A DNA stretch of 64,000 bases, from contig JAJEKV010000066.1 of the NCBI GenBank assembly GCA_021234155.1, forward strand, positions 4,983,063 through 5,047,062. The letters run 5' to 3'. The notes below the pieces were generated by a model that did not search any database, had not been told where the DNA came from, and saw only the letters and a list, made by a program, of their open reading frames with translations. The position numbers were made by a program, and so were the translations under genes. This document shows positions 35,390-46,476 of the stretch, piece by piece. Every line of letters starts with the position of its first letter. The first letter of the stretch is position 1. This DNA comes from Isoetes taiwanensis. Its lineage: Eukaryota > Streptophyta > Lycopodiopsida > Isoetales > Isoetaceae.

Positions 35390-36704
35390 AGAGCATAAAC
35401 CACAACATCATGTGCAGCAGAAGCATAACCCTTGTAATAGGATTGGATGTAAACACTTAGTCGAGCATCATGGTGCATCTAAAAAGAATACCGGTTCCTC
35501 GCATCTAATAAGTTCTCATTTCAATGCAAAGACTCTCCAACTTATCGAAGTTCGATATGAAACTTGGGGCGAAGATGTTTTATTTTGTCTAAATTCCTCC
35601 CAAAACAGACTAATCATCAACAACTCTTATCATTCTTGTGCAAAGTCCAAGAAGTGCAGGCGTAACCCTTGTAATAGGATTGATGTAAACATTGTTGGGC
35701 GCGTCGTGGAATCAGATCTAAAAGAATACCGGTTCCCCGTTCCCGTGATCTAAAAATTTCGTTTCAATGCAAAGACTCTCCAACTTATGCAAAGTTGAGA
35801 TATGAAACAGGACGAAGATATTTTATTTTGTCTAAATTCCTCCCAAAACAGCTAATCATCAACAACTCTTATCATTCTTGTGCAAAGTCCAATTTCTACC
35901 TGCCCTCTATTTAAGGATAAGCCTTGAGGTATATACCTATTAAGGAGAATCTATAACACAAATAGTGGACACGGATAAATATCAACCTTATTACCTTTGT
36001 TCTTCTCCATGCTGGCCTCACATAGAGATGGTTAATACCCAAAAGTGTTCGATCCACATATCCCTACAAGATTACATGCAGGCCCAAAGTCTCCCTTACT
36101 CCACATTTCACCTAAGGAAGTCGCCATGGAGAATTAATGAATTGCATCAGATAAAAATTTGTTTTTAAAGCGAAGCCTAACCGTGAGTAGGTTCAAGCCC
36201 CAACGCAAGGAGGATGACCAATCATTATCTTTGTAAAGATCTTCCTTTCCAAAATGCTCTTATCCAGCCTGCTATGATATTTCTTTTTGCCTGCAAATAC
36301 CCTACTTATATCCCCTGGGGCATAGCTCTTTGCTTACTGAAGCTAATTGAACCAAATAGAAAGAAGTCCTCTTTATGCAAAAAAACTTTGCCATACCTAG
36401 CTCACAAAATAAATGGAGGCCTTACTTGCACAACCACAACGAAGCAAAGGAAGAAATGTCTTTCAGAGCTGCATTTTAGGGATCTCCTTTTCCACATTTT
36501 GATCCCCAAGTCGAAGATTCACATGGAAAGGTAAATAAATGTTTTGTTTTATGAAACCGGTCTTGTATCAAGTGCTTCCACAGATCAACACGAGCTCCAC
36601 TTGTCGCCGTCGTCAGGTAGCCTCGGCGAGAGCGACGAGCGAAAGCACCGGTTTCGGTTTCCACATGTGCTCAACTCGCCCGACCCCCGACCGAGCATTT
36701 CACA
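35390..36704. other. Local duplication, no recognised gene
   Basis: Two diverged copies of about 230 bp: 35425-35650 and 35660-35890 both read CCCTTGTAATAGGATTG, AATGCAAAGACTCTCCAACTT and ACTCTTATCATTCTTGTGC. The plus ORF 36214-36534 (106 aa) has no recognised domain. A higher-GC patch at 36570-36710 ends at the GGGTTGCC-family fragment. Confidence 0.5.
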
Positions 36705-36835
36705 AAGCGTGACCGGTTTTAGCAGTCATCAGCATATGCTAGGTATATGCCAGCATATACTTGAATATGCCCACATACCCACATAAACGAGGGTTTGCCC
36801 CCCTAGGGGCAACCCAAAAATAAGTTGCTAGGCTC
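36705..36835 (-). repeat. GGGTTGCC-family left-end fragment
   Basis: On the minus strand: ACTTATTTTTGGGTTGCCCC, CTAGGGGGGCAAACCCTCG, then paired ATATGC motifs and ACTGCTAAAACCGG. It corresponds to the first 130 bases of the insertion at 12718. No right end was found nearby. Confidence 0.75.
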
Positions 36836-38742
36836 CTCTTAATATTTATCATCTAGATATTTATGCTTCAAATCTTTCTACACGAGTGCACAAAATTCAT
36901 CTTTGGCTTTCACATCCAAATAATAGATCTTTTTAGATAGATGTATTAGTTATAGAAAATAAATACTATTTATTACCACACACAATATTATAAAGTTCAA
37001 CTACATTTTTATTGTTACAAAAAATAAATGAGACCACTATTAGATTAGCTATTACTGCACATGAGATGCAAATTAGAAAGTGTCAGACCACAAAGATAGC
37101 ATCTACATTATATTTGTTGCATTGTATTAAATTATGTTTTTTTACTGACATTGATCATTTTGTAACATCGAGCATTTTGTAGCATGAGCCTTATCGTCAA
37201 ATTTTGGCCTCGAAATATTTTCAAAATAATTAATAATTAATGAATAAAGATAATCCTTACTTAAACATAATAGCATTTAAAAAATTTATAATTCTTGGAT
37301 AAATCAATTATGCTTTTGGATAGTCGTCCATATCACCCCTTTTTTTAGTATCTTCATATATATTAGAAAATACAGTCTAGCTCACTCTTACATCTACCAT
37401 GAATTTATGTACTATAATTAACAACGTTTATGCTTAAATATTGTTCTCCTGGGCACAACTAAGAGTATATCTTTCTAAGGATGACGATCATTTAATTATT
37501 TTTGCACATGTCGCAATGTTTCTAATATTACCCATGAAGCTATAGGGCTTCTATAGGTGTCTATTGAACTTCAAGAAAGTCACGATCTATAATCAATGGC
37601 AATTCATGAACCTCTGATCTCTCAACACCACTTAGCCTACTAATTCTCAAAAATAAAATGAAAACATTATTTGTACTACATTATTAACCTGCCTCCCAGC
37701 CCACATTTTGAATTTATTATAAACTCTTGTGTCCTTGGACACTGACTTGACATGTAACACACTCATGATGTTAACATTCTTATTACTGCCACAATTTTTC
37801 CTTTGAAAACTCTTTGGGATGGGGATTTTTTAATCCAAACAGTAATACATCTGTGGTGCTCCTGCTTTGGGCTCATGGTCGATTGGTTTCCGTGGATGAT
37901 AGACCATTCAACTCAATTCAATTCAAGTCAATTATTCAAAATTCCCTATTCCACTTAACTTTATTTCCTTTTGCCCGGTGTCCTATGAAAGAAACATTTG
38001 TGATCGAAAACCATGAAATGTTGGCTAATATCCAATATAAGAAGCGCAAAGTAAGCCCACTACTGTGCAGAGATAATTTTCAAATCCTAAAAAGTGCTCG
38101 AGAGTTGTCCAAAAAGATGTTGGTAAGTTTTAACTCCTCTCTGGAAAACTAAATTGGAATTGATTTTTATTTGAAGCACATTCTTGTAGGTGATTGAGAG
38201 TAGCATTGAGCAAACTTTGGAGTAAAGAAGGATTTCTCGATTCAAAACAGAGAAATTCCATATGAGTTCTTGCATGCGCAAGAAATATTTTCTTATAAGG
38301 ACTTAACAGATTTCGCACATTGGTAGCTTAAACGTATCAGCCTATTTAGAGAAACATTAGAAAATTTTTAGATGAGGTATAAAAGTTTCCCCAACAGTGA
38401 TTAAAAGACTTATTGTTTCTCCAACAATGATTTGAGATATCCATTGTTTCTCCAACACTGATTGAAAAATCCATTTGAACAACCAGGTCATGTATTCTAG
38501 CGACAAGGACATCCATGTTCGGAGGATCATACCACGTAGTCAAAGTCGAAGATCAAGTGGTTGTGGTGTGGACAACAAGAGATGTAATCAAAGGTTTTTT
38601 TAATTTCAAGGCATGGCAAAATTATGACCAAATGAAGTAGACATATTTGGTTGTATGCGTGTATTTTATGTAGGTTAGGAATGAATTTTTCCACATAAAA
38701 AAGAAAGCCAGCAGCTGAAAACTAACAGCAATTTAGCGCTCG
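36836..38742. other. AT-rich region upstream of the MYB pseudogene
   Basis: No recognised gene. A plus ORF at 37814-38152 (112 aa) contains a duplicated CAATTCAATTCAAGTCAATT-like stretch and matches nothing known. Near 38385-38460 a TTTCTCCAACA-type unit is repeated about three times. Confidence 0.45.
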
Positions 38743-39411
38743 ATGACGACCACTTGGAGCTCAAACTCTGGAAATTTGAAGAGGGGCCACTGGTCTCCAG
38801 ATGAGGACGAGAAACTTAGGGATTTTATGAACCAACATGAGATCATAAAATGGAACGAGTGCCCATTCTGGCTGGTAATGTCAATTCTTAGAATTCAGAA
38901 TCTCGAAAAATCATATGTAGACTAATATGGTTGCAGGGCTAGAGCGTAGTGGCAAAAGTTGTAGACAAAGATGGCTCAATTACCTCAAACCTGGCATTAA
39001 AAGAGGAGAGTTCACATCTGAGGAACAAAATCTCGTTTTCCAGCTTCAATCTGAATATGTTAACAGGTGAATAGTCAAAAATTTCAAAAAATTGGAATCG
39101 AATTGAACTATTTGAATCGAATCATACAATACCGTTCTTAAATTTGTATGTATGTTTGCAGGTGGTCTTGGATTGCGAAGTAGATGCCAGGTAGAACAGA
39201 CAATGAAATAAAAAACTTCTGGAATGCTGCAGGCAAGGCTAGGAAGAAAATGCATGTTGGTCAGAATTCTAGCCCAGAAAATATGAGGACAGAGCTAAGA
39301 TGTTCAAACATGGTCGATCTCATTTCTGAATCATTTTCCTTTTCTGAGCCGGAATGTATGGACTGGAGCATCCTGCAACCAAACTCCCTTCCTTACCTTG
39401 GATTCTTCTAA
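38743..39411 (+). pseudogene. R2R3-MYB transcription factor, pseudogene
   Basis: Three exons in the classic plant arrangement: exon 1 38743-38874, exon 2 38937-39066 (130 nt, the canonical length), exon 3 from 39162. R2 reads LKRGHWSPDEDEKLRDFM ... KW, then [20 protein letters not shown]3 reads [27 protein letters not shown], stop, MPGRTDNEIKNFWN. Two lesions: exon 1 is out of phase with exon 2 (one base lost just before the expected VPILAG), and TAG at 39181 replaces what is usually a Gln/His/Arg codon in A-x-x-LPGRTDNE. The C-terminal region is only about 55 residues, shorter than usual. R2R3-MYBs bind AC-type promoter elements; this copy cannot make a complete DNA-binding domain without readthrough. 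Confidence 0.85.
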
Positions 39412-41233
39412 ATGGAATTGTCGACTAAACAGGCCGATTAACACAGCAGCAATACCACCGTACCATAACCTCCGGATATTTGTTCACAATTTGAATTAAG
39501 AGAGCTCTCTAATACGCTGGATTTCTGCTGGATCAACATATTTCTCACATCACAACATATTATTTCTGCTGGATCAACTTATTTCTCACACCACATATTA
39601 TAGAAGTCCATATATTATATGCTTTATATTGTCAAACTTGTCTCGGTACCTGCTAGTTTAATAATATATTATGGTGAACAAGATCAATAATTTCAGTATT
39701 GAAAAAGTCCAAAAACTATTCTGTATTTTTTGTATAATCTGTATTGTTATCTGTAATGAAAAATCTTGTCCAATTTGTTCTAGGGGCTATTCTCGACTCG
39801 CGAGTCGAGAAAACCTCTAAATGATGAAATGAATGCTTTACCAGCTATTTCAGTTTTGCAACTCTTTTGTTCATTATTCCTGGCTAATGGCAACTTCATT
39901 ATCAATTATGCAATTTTGCTCTTCTATATGGCAGAAAACCTGGCACAGCTTTGCTCAAGCTATATTATTGCCAAGGCTTTGTTATAAGCTTGTTCATGAT
40001 CGCAGGTACGACAGAAACTCAAAGGACGGGGAGGAAAGGAAGAAGATTTCCTAGGTTTAGAGTGCACAAAGGATCCTTCGAGTGTTACATGAGATCCATG
40101 GAGGTTTGCGAATAAGCATTTTTGACCCGGCGATTAAAGAATGAATGCGGGAGGAAGCTGGGAAAATCGACTGGATGGGCCAGCTCGTGGCTTAGGAGGC
40201 ACCTCCTCGTGAGGCTTTTCACGTTCTTCAAGTTGCTCCCAAAGCTTAGAAAAGATTGAAAAATGCATGCTCGGCTGTTCCTACTAGGTGGAATATGTGT
40301 ATGGCACGACCACCGTGGTCTCTTCATCCATGTAATATACACTGTAACTATTTCATTTATCAGTAAAAAAATCTTTCAAATACCATTATATTTTGAATGT
40401 GTAAGCAGTTTCCTTGGTTTTTATTGTCCTTGGTGATACAAATCACCAGTTAGCCAGAATTCAGAAATTTAACATGAAATCTTTAACCATTCTAAATACC
40501 AGGCCTATAGCCCAAAGCTCACCACCCATCCGGGTCCAGGCTCTGCAAGAAATCGTTATCTTGCTTTCCCAATAGCATCCAAGTGTTCAACTTCAAAGAA
40601 CAGGTTCATCCATAAAGACCGCAGGCAAATCAGAAAGACTCAGCTCCAACACTCAACCGAAGACTCTCTATATCCGAAATAAAGAGGAACAATTGTTTAT
40701 ATAGGCAGTGTTCAAGCTATTTCCGGAAGAACCTTTTTCTATTCAAGAATATCTTCAAAAAGGTAATCATTTACTAGAATCATGAAATCGGTTAAAAATG
40801 CCTACGACTTTCCTATAGCAGAACCGGATCTGCCTTTTACCACAGTTCTGGGAGATCTTATATGATCTCGAACTGTTTTTTTTGCGGACAAAGGCCCACA
40901 ACCCGTTATCAGCATTGTATTTGAATTTTCTTTTAACTAACCAATGGTTCATTGTTAAAAACTTGTTGCCTATCATGACCTTGACACCTTAGCTTAAAAC
41001 CATAATTTGAAGCCTAGACTACCTTGGCACGTTAATTACCAATATTTCATTTTGGATGCGTTGGGCCTGAACCGCTCTCCCGAGCACCACCGTATCACTT
41101 GGGGTATTCTCGACTCGCCATCCGAGAAAAAAGTGTCGAAATGTATTCATGGAGGGACATAACCTCACACAAAAAAACTAGTATGCATGACAAATAAATA
41201 GGCCAAAAAAATTCGAAGGTCCTTTTCGTATAA
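39412..41233. other. No recognised gene
   Basis: Holds a perfect 22-bp palindrome at 39790-39811 and a related motif, TATTCTCGACTCGCCATCCG, at 41105, both after GGGGYTATTC-like sequence. A tandem TTATTTCTGCTGGATCAACT unit occurs at 39520-39600. ORFs at 39833-40054 and minus 40342-40085 are not recognised. Confidence 0.4.
39790..39811. repeat. Perfect 22-bp palindrome
   Basis: TTCTCGACTCG is followed immediately by its reverse complement. It could be a transposon end-to-end remnant or a protein-binding site. A degenerate version lies at about 41106-41127. Confidence 0.8.
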
Positions 41234-41353
41234 AATATGTAGCATTATAACAGGGGTTTTTTTTTGTGTTTTTGTACTGTTTTCTCTAAGGTTTTCATAT
41301 GATTTGGTGGCCGTATTCATCCAGGTGTACTAAATAGTATTTCTAGAGCGCAC
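41234..41353 (-). repeat. 120-bp interspersed repeat, copy R4
   Basis: The reverse complement starts GTGCGCTCTAGAAATACT and ends CCCCTGTTATAATGCTACA plus TATT. Upstream bases AAAATCAACGGC are shared with R1, so the repeat may be about 140 bp long. Confidence 0.8.
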
Positions 41354-41857
41354 CCTTTTGTAAGCCGTTGATTTTAGAAAAGGGGGCAAATCCTGTGGTG
41401 AATATCCTCCCATTAGTTTTAGGGTTTTTTTAGGGTTGTTTCATAATAGTGGAAAAGATTGGAAGCTAAAATAGTTATTTAATTTAACGGTGGAGATAGG
41501 AAACGGTTTGATCTAAGGGCTAGGAGCAAAAGCCCTTTGGAAAACAGATTTGTGGAGGAGGCGGTCGACCAGTTGGAGATAGAAGAGCAGCCAACGGATT
41601 TGAAAGGGCAGGAATGGATCAGAGAGGGCAAGGGATTCTGGAAGAGAAGGGTTGGAGGAGCGGGCATCAGATCGGAGCAGAGGAGCAAGCATCCGACCAA
41701 GGCCGACCAGATGAGAGAGAGATCGGATTGAGGGCAGACAGATTTCGGAAGGGGCATGCGGCCGATTAGATCAGAGAAGGCAGAGTTTAGAGCATTTAGG
41801 GTAGTTCGACCACCGCGAGTAACCCGAGAGTCGCTAGCAGATCTGATAATTTTGTGG

Positions 41858-42545
41858 CTGTTCGGTTATGGCAAGGAGCTAATCTTAAAACGCTAGTCAT
41901 TTCTTTTGCAGTAGGTATTTCTCTTTGGTTTATTCCTTTACCTGCGGGTGTGACAAAAAAATGCATGCCAGCTGCTTGCCATATTCTTGGCCACGATAAT
42001 GGGTATTATCACACAACCTTTGCCCTTGGGGGCGCTTGCTCTAATGGGTCTTGGAGCTTGATTCTCACCAAAACATTGACATTTGCATTTTGCTTTCGGT
42101 GTATTTGGAGATACCATTCCTTGGTTCATTGCTCTTGCCTTCTTTTTGCAAAAGGGTTCATTAAAACGGGTCTTGGAGACGAGTTGCTTACCAATTTGTG
42201 TCCCTCTTTGGTAAAACAACTTTATGTTTTTAGTGAAGCTCTGTTATTCTCGCCATTCCATCCAGTCGTTTAGGCGGATGGAATTTTCTTTGCCTTTGGT
42301 GAAGTCTCTATGTCTTGCATGTGGAAGCAGCACTGGGATAGTAATGAAAGGAAAATGGGGGGCATGGCTTGTGCTCTCTTGTTTTCGGACATCCGTTATT
42401 TCCTCGCCATGTTCTTGATCGCAATGGTCGCCAATCCATTGAGTGTTAACCTTTGCGGCAGAGCAGGAGCAATAGCCAATATCTTGGACAGATTGGGCAT
42501 TGCAAAGTGCCATTTCCTTTTGTTTAGCATCTCCCTGAATATGTA
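41858..42545 (+). pseudogene. Plastid dicarboxylate (2-oxoglutarate/malate) translocator, broken intronless copy
   Basis: The normal protein exchanges malate for 2-oxoglutarate or glutamate across the inner plastid membrane. The frame from 41854 reads WQGANLKTLVISFAVGISLW, FIPLPAGVTKK; a shifted frame (about 41966-42060) gives QLLAIFLATIMGIITQPLPL, GALALMGLGA; then ILTKTLTFAF, FAKGFIKTGLGDEL, and, after more shifts, PLVKSLCLACGSSTG, KGKWGAWLVLSCFRTSVISS and VANPLSVNL. This covers about 230 residues of the mature translocator with several membrane helices. At least four frameshifts. No introns interrupt the aligned part, so it may be a processed copy, but no poly(A) was seen. The transit peptide and last helices are missing. 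Confidence 0.85.
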
Positions 42546-42546
42546 G

Positions 42547-42606
42547 CCTGCCATAGCCGGAACCTGCATGCCATAGCCTGCCATAGCCGGAATCTGCATG
42601 CCAGGG
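42547..42606. repeat. Tandem 30-bp repeat, two units
   Basis: Two units of CCTGCCATAGCCGGAA plus YCTGCATGCCA, differing at two or three positions, directly after the translocator pseudogene. Confidence 0.8.
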
Positions 42607-43209
42607 CCAATCCACAACTTCGACCATTACATTTTCACGCCACAAAGCCGATTACCACAATGCCTTTACCCCGGATCTCGCAGCAAAGACAGAAAAATCC
42701 GCCCCATGTCTTGGACCATGCACACCGCCATCGCTCCCATCATGCAATTCCGAAACCTTAGCCCCAACCTAAATCGAAAAGTGTCAAAAAAACATCCTTT
42801 AACCTTGGAAAAAAAAATGTAGCCCTTGCTATTGTTTTTAAAATTACTAGTTATTAACAATTGTGTTTTTTTTTAATGGTAGATATTATGGAATGGAATA
42901 TGATTTTATCGTCCATGGAGACGATAAAATCATAAAAGCGTCCACGGATTTTATGAGGCAAATGGCACGAAACAGACGAGGCCCAGGCTCAACATCACTT
43001 AGCGGAGTCATGCGACCCAAAAGGCATCACGTACGAGATAAATCATCCTGCACAAGAAAATGACCCCGAAATTGAAGAGGCGCAAAACACTTTTGCTGTC
43101 TTCAACGACTTAATAAATTTTTAAATAATATGCTTTTAAAGCGTACATAATTAAATTACATTATCTTGTTTTTTAATTTTCAAGTTCTATCGTATGTTTG
43201 CTTTTCTTA
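42607..43209. other. No recognised gene
   Basis: Contains a 14-bp perfect stem hairpin at 42900-42933. Short ORFs only. Confidence 0.4.
42900..42933. repeat. Perfect hairpin, 14-bp stem, 6-base loop
   Basis: ATGATTTTATCGTC, loop CATGGA, then the reverse complement GACGATAAAATCAT. It may be a small fold-back remnant; no promoter or terminator role can be shown. Confidence 0.8.
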
Positions 43210-43575
43210 GGGCCCGAAGGGCCCAAAATTTTTTTTAGTATAACAACCAACACATAATTAAAATTAATATTAACTAACACAACCATTGGGTCCAACACAT
43301 TTACGTTAAAATCCCCCTTAGACCCCCTTTGGTTTGGGTGCATATTCACACGGGGGGTGACGTAGGGCAGCGAGAGCCCTTTTAATTATTGTTTGCACGT
43401 ACAAAATCAACACCATATAGTATTTTGCTTAAAATCTTATAGTATTTTGCAAATTTTGTTATACAGTATACCAAATTTTGTACTTGCATACCCCACAAAC
43501 GAGGACCTTTACGTACGGTCTAGATTAAGGAATAAGGGGTGAATATGCCTATCCAACAGCTCTCGATGCCCACAT
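43210..43575 (-). mobile_element. Fold-back family, copy 4 (one arm)
   Basis: Starts on the plus strand with the hairpin GGGCCCGAAGGGCCC, then AACAACCAACACATAA, ACACAACCATTGGGTCCAAC, CCCTTTGGTTTGGGTGCATA, and the AT-rich centre in reverse order. The other arm is missing beyond CTATCCAACAGCTCTCG. Confidence 0.8.
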
Positions 43576-44144
43576 AATGAACTTCTAGCTTTATCTCTAG
43601 ATGTTATATTGAAGCATTAACAATAAGATTTGCTTTCTGGAATCGGTTGGCGGCAGCGGGCGGTGGCCGAGTAGGCGAATCGGCCGCCGCCGACATGGCC
43701 ACCCCATTCCATTCGTGATTCTCGGCAAATTGTTGACGCTCCATGACGTCAAGGTAAGCTTCGGCAGATGAGTTTCGGCAGATGAGCTTGGGCAGACCGG
43801 CTATCTCAGGTTCGTCAAAAATGATCTACCCATTTGTCATTCCTGATTAGTATGATCGCCACATGGCGAGCTCTCACTGGACACCAAACAAGAATAAAGA
43901 CTAACTTACCTTGACGTAATTAGATGGTGGAAATGTCATGTACATGATAAGAAAAAACCTAAGCCACTTGGCTGCAATGTGGATAGCCTCACATTGCAAG
44001 AAAGTCTAAACTTGCATTCACACAAATGTGCTAAAGAAAGGTAAAGGTCAAATGACTTTATGGATCTTCAAAGATGGTGCCCAAGAGTTTTTAATGTTTA
44101 TATTGCGAATCAAATCACAAGGTAGAGCATTTTACAGTTTGCAA

Positions 44145-44288
44145 ATGACATATTTTGAACAAACTAACCAAAGTATAAGGTGCAATTTTTTGTTTAAATA
44201 GAAATATCAATGTCACATGACATATTTTGAACAAACTAACCAAAGTATAAGGTGCAATTTTTTGTTTAAATAGAAATATCAATGTCAC
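44145..44288. repeat. Tandem duplication of 72 bp
   Basis: Two identical units starting ATGACATATTTTGAAC and ending AATATCAATGTCAC; identity implies a recent event. Confidence 0.9.
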
Positions 44289-44333
44289 GATGATTGCAAA
44301 CTTAATGTGGAGCGAAAAGGATGGTGGCTAAAG

Positions 44334-44376
44334 AATAGAATAGAATAGAATATGATAGAATAGAATAGAATAGAAT
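44334..44376. repeat. Pentanucleotide microsatellite (TAGAA)n
   Basis: About eight units of AGAAT with one interruption (ATATGAT). Confidence 0.9.
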
Positions 44377-44572
44377 CTTCCGCGGAGGGATATGGATGAT
44401 TTGAAGCCATAATGTTATAATGTTATAGGCATCAAGTGAAGGGTATCTTTCCTAGCAAATAGCAAATATAGAGAAATCAGTGGAGCCAGTCAACAATGGC
44501 AAGTGTGCAGTTTTTACAATTGAAGACAAATCTTACACACCAAGAGTCCAAATACCAAGAGTGTTCAATGAA

Positions 44573-46400
44573 TCAGACACAGGAACTCTTTAAGAGATCA
44601 AGTGGAAAACCAGTCTGGGGGAGCCATGAAAAACCTTGAATAAAGTTGGAAGCACTGAAATTCTTAGCAATATCTAGACTAGAGATCTGTGTGGACCAAG
44701 AAACCCTAGAAGATGGCTGATATCCGGGTCCCTGGCAAGAATACTCTGCAAAAAACAAAGTACTCAATCCAAAATCTCCGTTCCATGGAAACCACCCTGC
44801 AGGATTTATGCTGCCAGATTCGAAGCAATTCGAATACACAACCCGCGAGTAATTCTTCCATGGCCGGCCCAAATAGCTGCCGATCTGATTTTTTAGGGTT
44901 CTTAATTCCATCACAGAATCTATGGTGCAGCCCTGGAACGAAAATCCGGTGTTTTGATTTGGGTCTGTTCTTCCCTGCGCAGTGTAGAGGACTTGCTGAT
45001 TCCACAGCGGAATTCTTCCAATCAGGGCGCAGGATTCGAACACCGCTGCAGCATTGCCGAATATGAAATCCACCGTTCCATATATGCTGCATTCTCTGTA
45101 GAATTGGCGCAGAGAATGGGCGTACAGCGTGTCCTGGTATCCTTCGAATGAGCATCTGAAAAATGCTGCATTGTCTGCGCTAACTCGCAGAGCTACTGCT
45201 TGATGATTTACAGCCCCTGCCGTGTTCCGGATCGTCAGATCCCGCCCCAAAAACCCATCTCCTTTTATTACTGCCACAATTTTTAGCCCAAATCAGCAAT
45301 TCAATCAGTTTTTTCAATTTCATAGCAGGGTTTTGTACAGAACAATTCAATCAGTTTAGAGCAAGAAAAAATCACAATTTTGATGCAAATCAGCAGACCC
45401 ATCACTACAGAGCAATGAAAAATCGCAATTTTAGGTTAAATTCGCATTTCAATCAGTGCAGAATAAGGAAAAAACAGGATTTTGGTATCGAATTAAGAGC
45501 TTACTAACTGTGGCAGAGGTAAATGTGGTTACTCCGGCATCCTGCACGCTCTTACTTCCAGTTATAATCGTCCGGTCGATTCCATCGCCCACAAACGCCA
45601 AATTCGTTTTTTCTTTGGGCACTTCCACATTCTCCACATACGTCCCTGCTTTGATATAAATCAAATAAACCGTAGAGCTCTGATTTGGCGCAGAAGCAAC
45701 CGCATCAGAAATTGTTGAGAATCGTCCGCTTCCATCCTGTGCAACAATTGCATCAGGAGAATCAAAATTATAAGACTGTGTTAAAAGCTCTTGATTCCAG
45801 CTCTCAGATGCGGATTTTTGCGCAGATATGGAGTCAATTTGAAGCATGGATATGAAGGAAAGGGCAATGCTAAGCAATTTATCGGCATTAAATACTGCAC
45901 TGATTAGATTACTGCCGATTGAATCCTGCAATTCCATCGCTGCATGTGGTCTGATAAGTCAGGGCAGCGCTGGCAAATGTATGCAAATCAAAAGCCTGTT
46001 TGCTGCCTATTCCGGTCTGAGATTGCCCTACCAGATTTATGGATCTGCTAAGAAGATCCGCAGCATCCTGTTGAAGCAGAACGCAGTCTTCAAATCCGGA
46101 TTTATCTGTAGGTATCAGAAAGGATCTGGCAAGAGAAATTGCCACAGATTCAAGCTGGTTCACAGTATCGAGTGCCAATTTGAGTGCAGAAACAACCATT
46201 GAATCATTGGAGACTAAATCAAGGTTGGATTTGGCAAAAGATTGGATGCAATGTTGAGGATGTTTTGTGTGATGACATGCTGCAATATAATTTGATGTTG
46301 TAAATTCACCCTTTGCCAATGCCAATGCAAATATGGAAAAGACTATAATCATTCTGCATGATGCTTTTTTGCTTACCATTGTTGCACCCTGTTCAACCAT
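44573..46400 (-). pseudogene. Pectin methylesterase with inhibitor prodomain; one frameshift
   Basis: Type I pectinesterase: removes methyl esters from cell-wall pectin. Exon 1 46400-45505, exon 2 45270-44573 (donor GTAAGC, acceptor GTGGCAG; the joined frame gives SATVIIKGDGF). Residues 17-30 are a hydrophobic secretion signal (IIVFSIFALALA). The PMEI prodomain has its four Cys (ACHHTKHPQHC, FEDC, TTC). The catalytic domain is complete: GTYVENV, QAVALR, GYQDTLY, DFIFGNAA, LGRPWKNYSR, and it ends QGFSWLPQTGFP. A one-base lesion between about 45930 and 45960 shifts the frame in the prodomain (TYQTTCSDG to MELQDSIGSN), so the ORF is split. It may be a recent pseudogene, or a sequencing error in an otherwise sound gene. 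Start: M1 at 46400, or M8 at 46379. Confidence 0.85.
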
Positions 46401-46433
46401 GACTACCCTAACTATGTCGCTGATGACTGTAAC

Positions 46434-46476
46434 TATATCTATCTATCTATCTATCTTTTCTTTCTTTCTTTCTTTC
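46434..46476. repeat. Tetranucleotide microsatellites (TATC)n and (TTTC)n
   Basis: TATC units followed by TTTC units, lying in the probable 5' UTR/promoter of the minus-strand pectinesterase. Confidence 0.9.

Larger units (their letters stand above)
43576..44572. other. Region downstream of the pectinesterase; tandem duplication and microsatellite
   Basis: 72-bp perfect tandem duplication at 44145-44288 and an AGAAT pentanucleotide tract at 44334-44376. No gene. Confidence 0.6.

Noticed and set aside
36180-36200. GGTTCAAGCCCC, resembling a tRNA B-box
   Set aside because: No cloverleaf, A-box or acceptor pairing around it.
38743-39411. Functional MYB through a different splice choice
   Set aside because: No alternative donor/acceptor pair restores both the exon 1 phase and removes the TAG at 39181.
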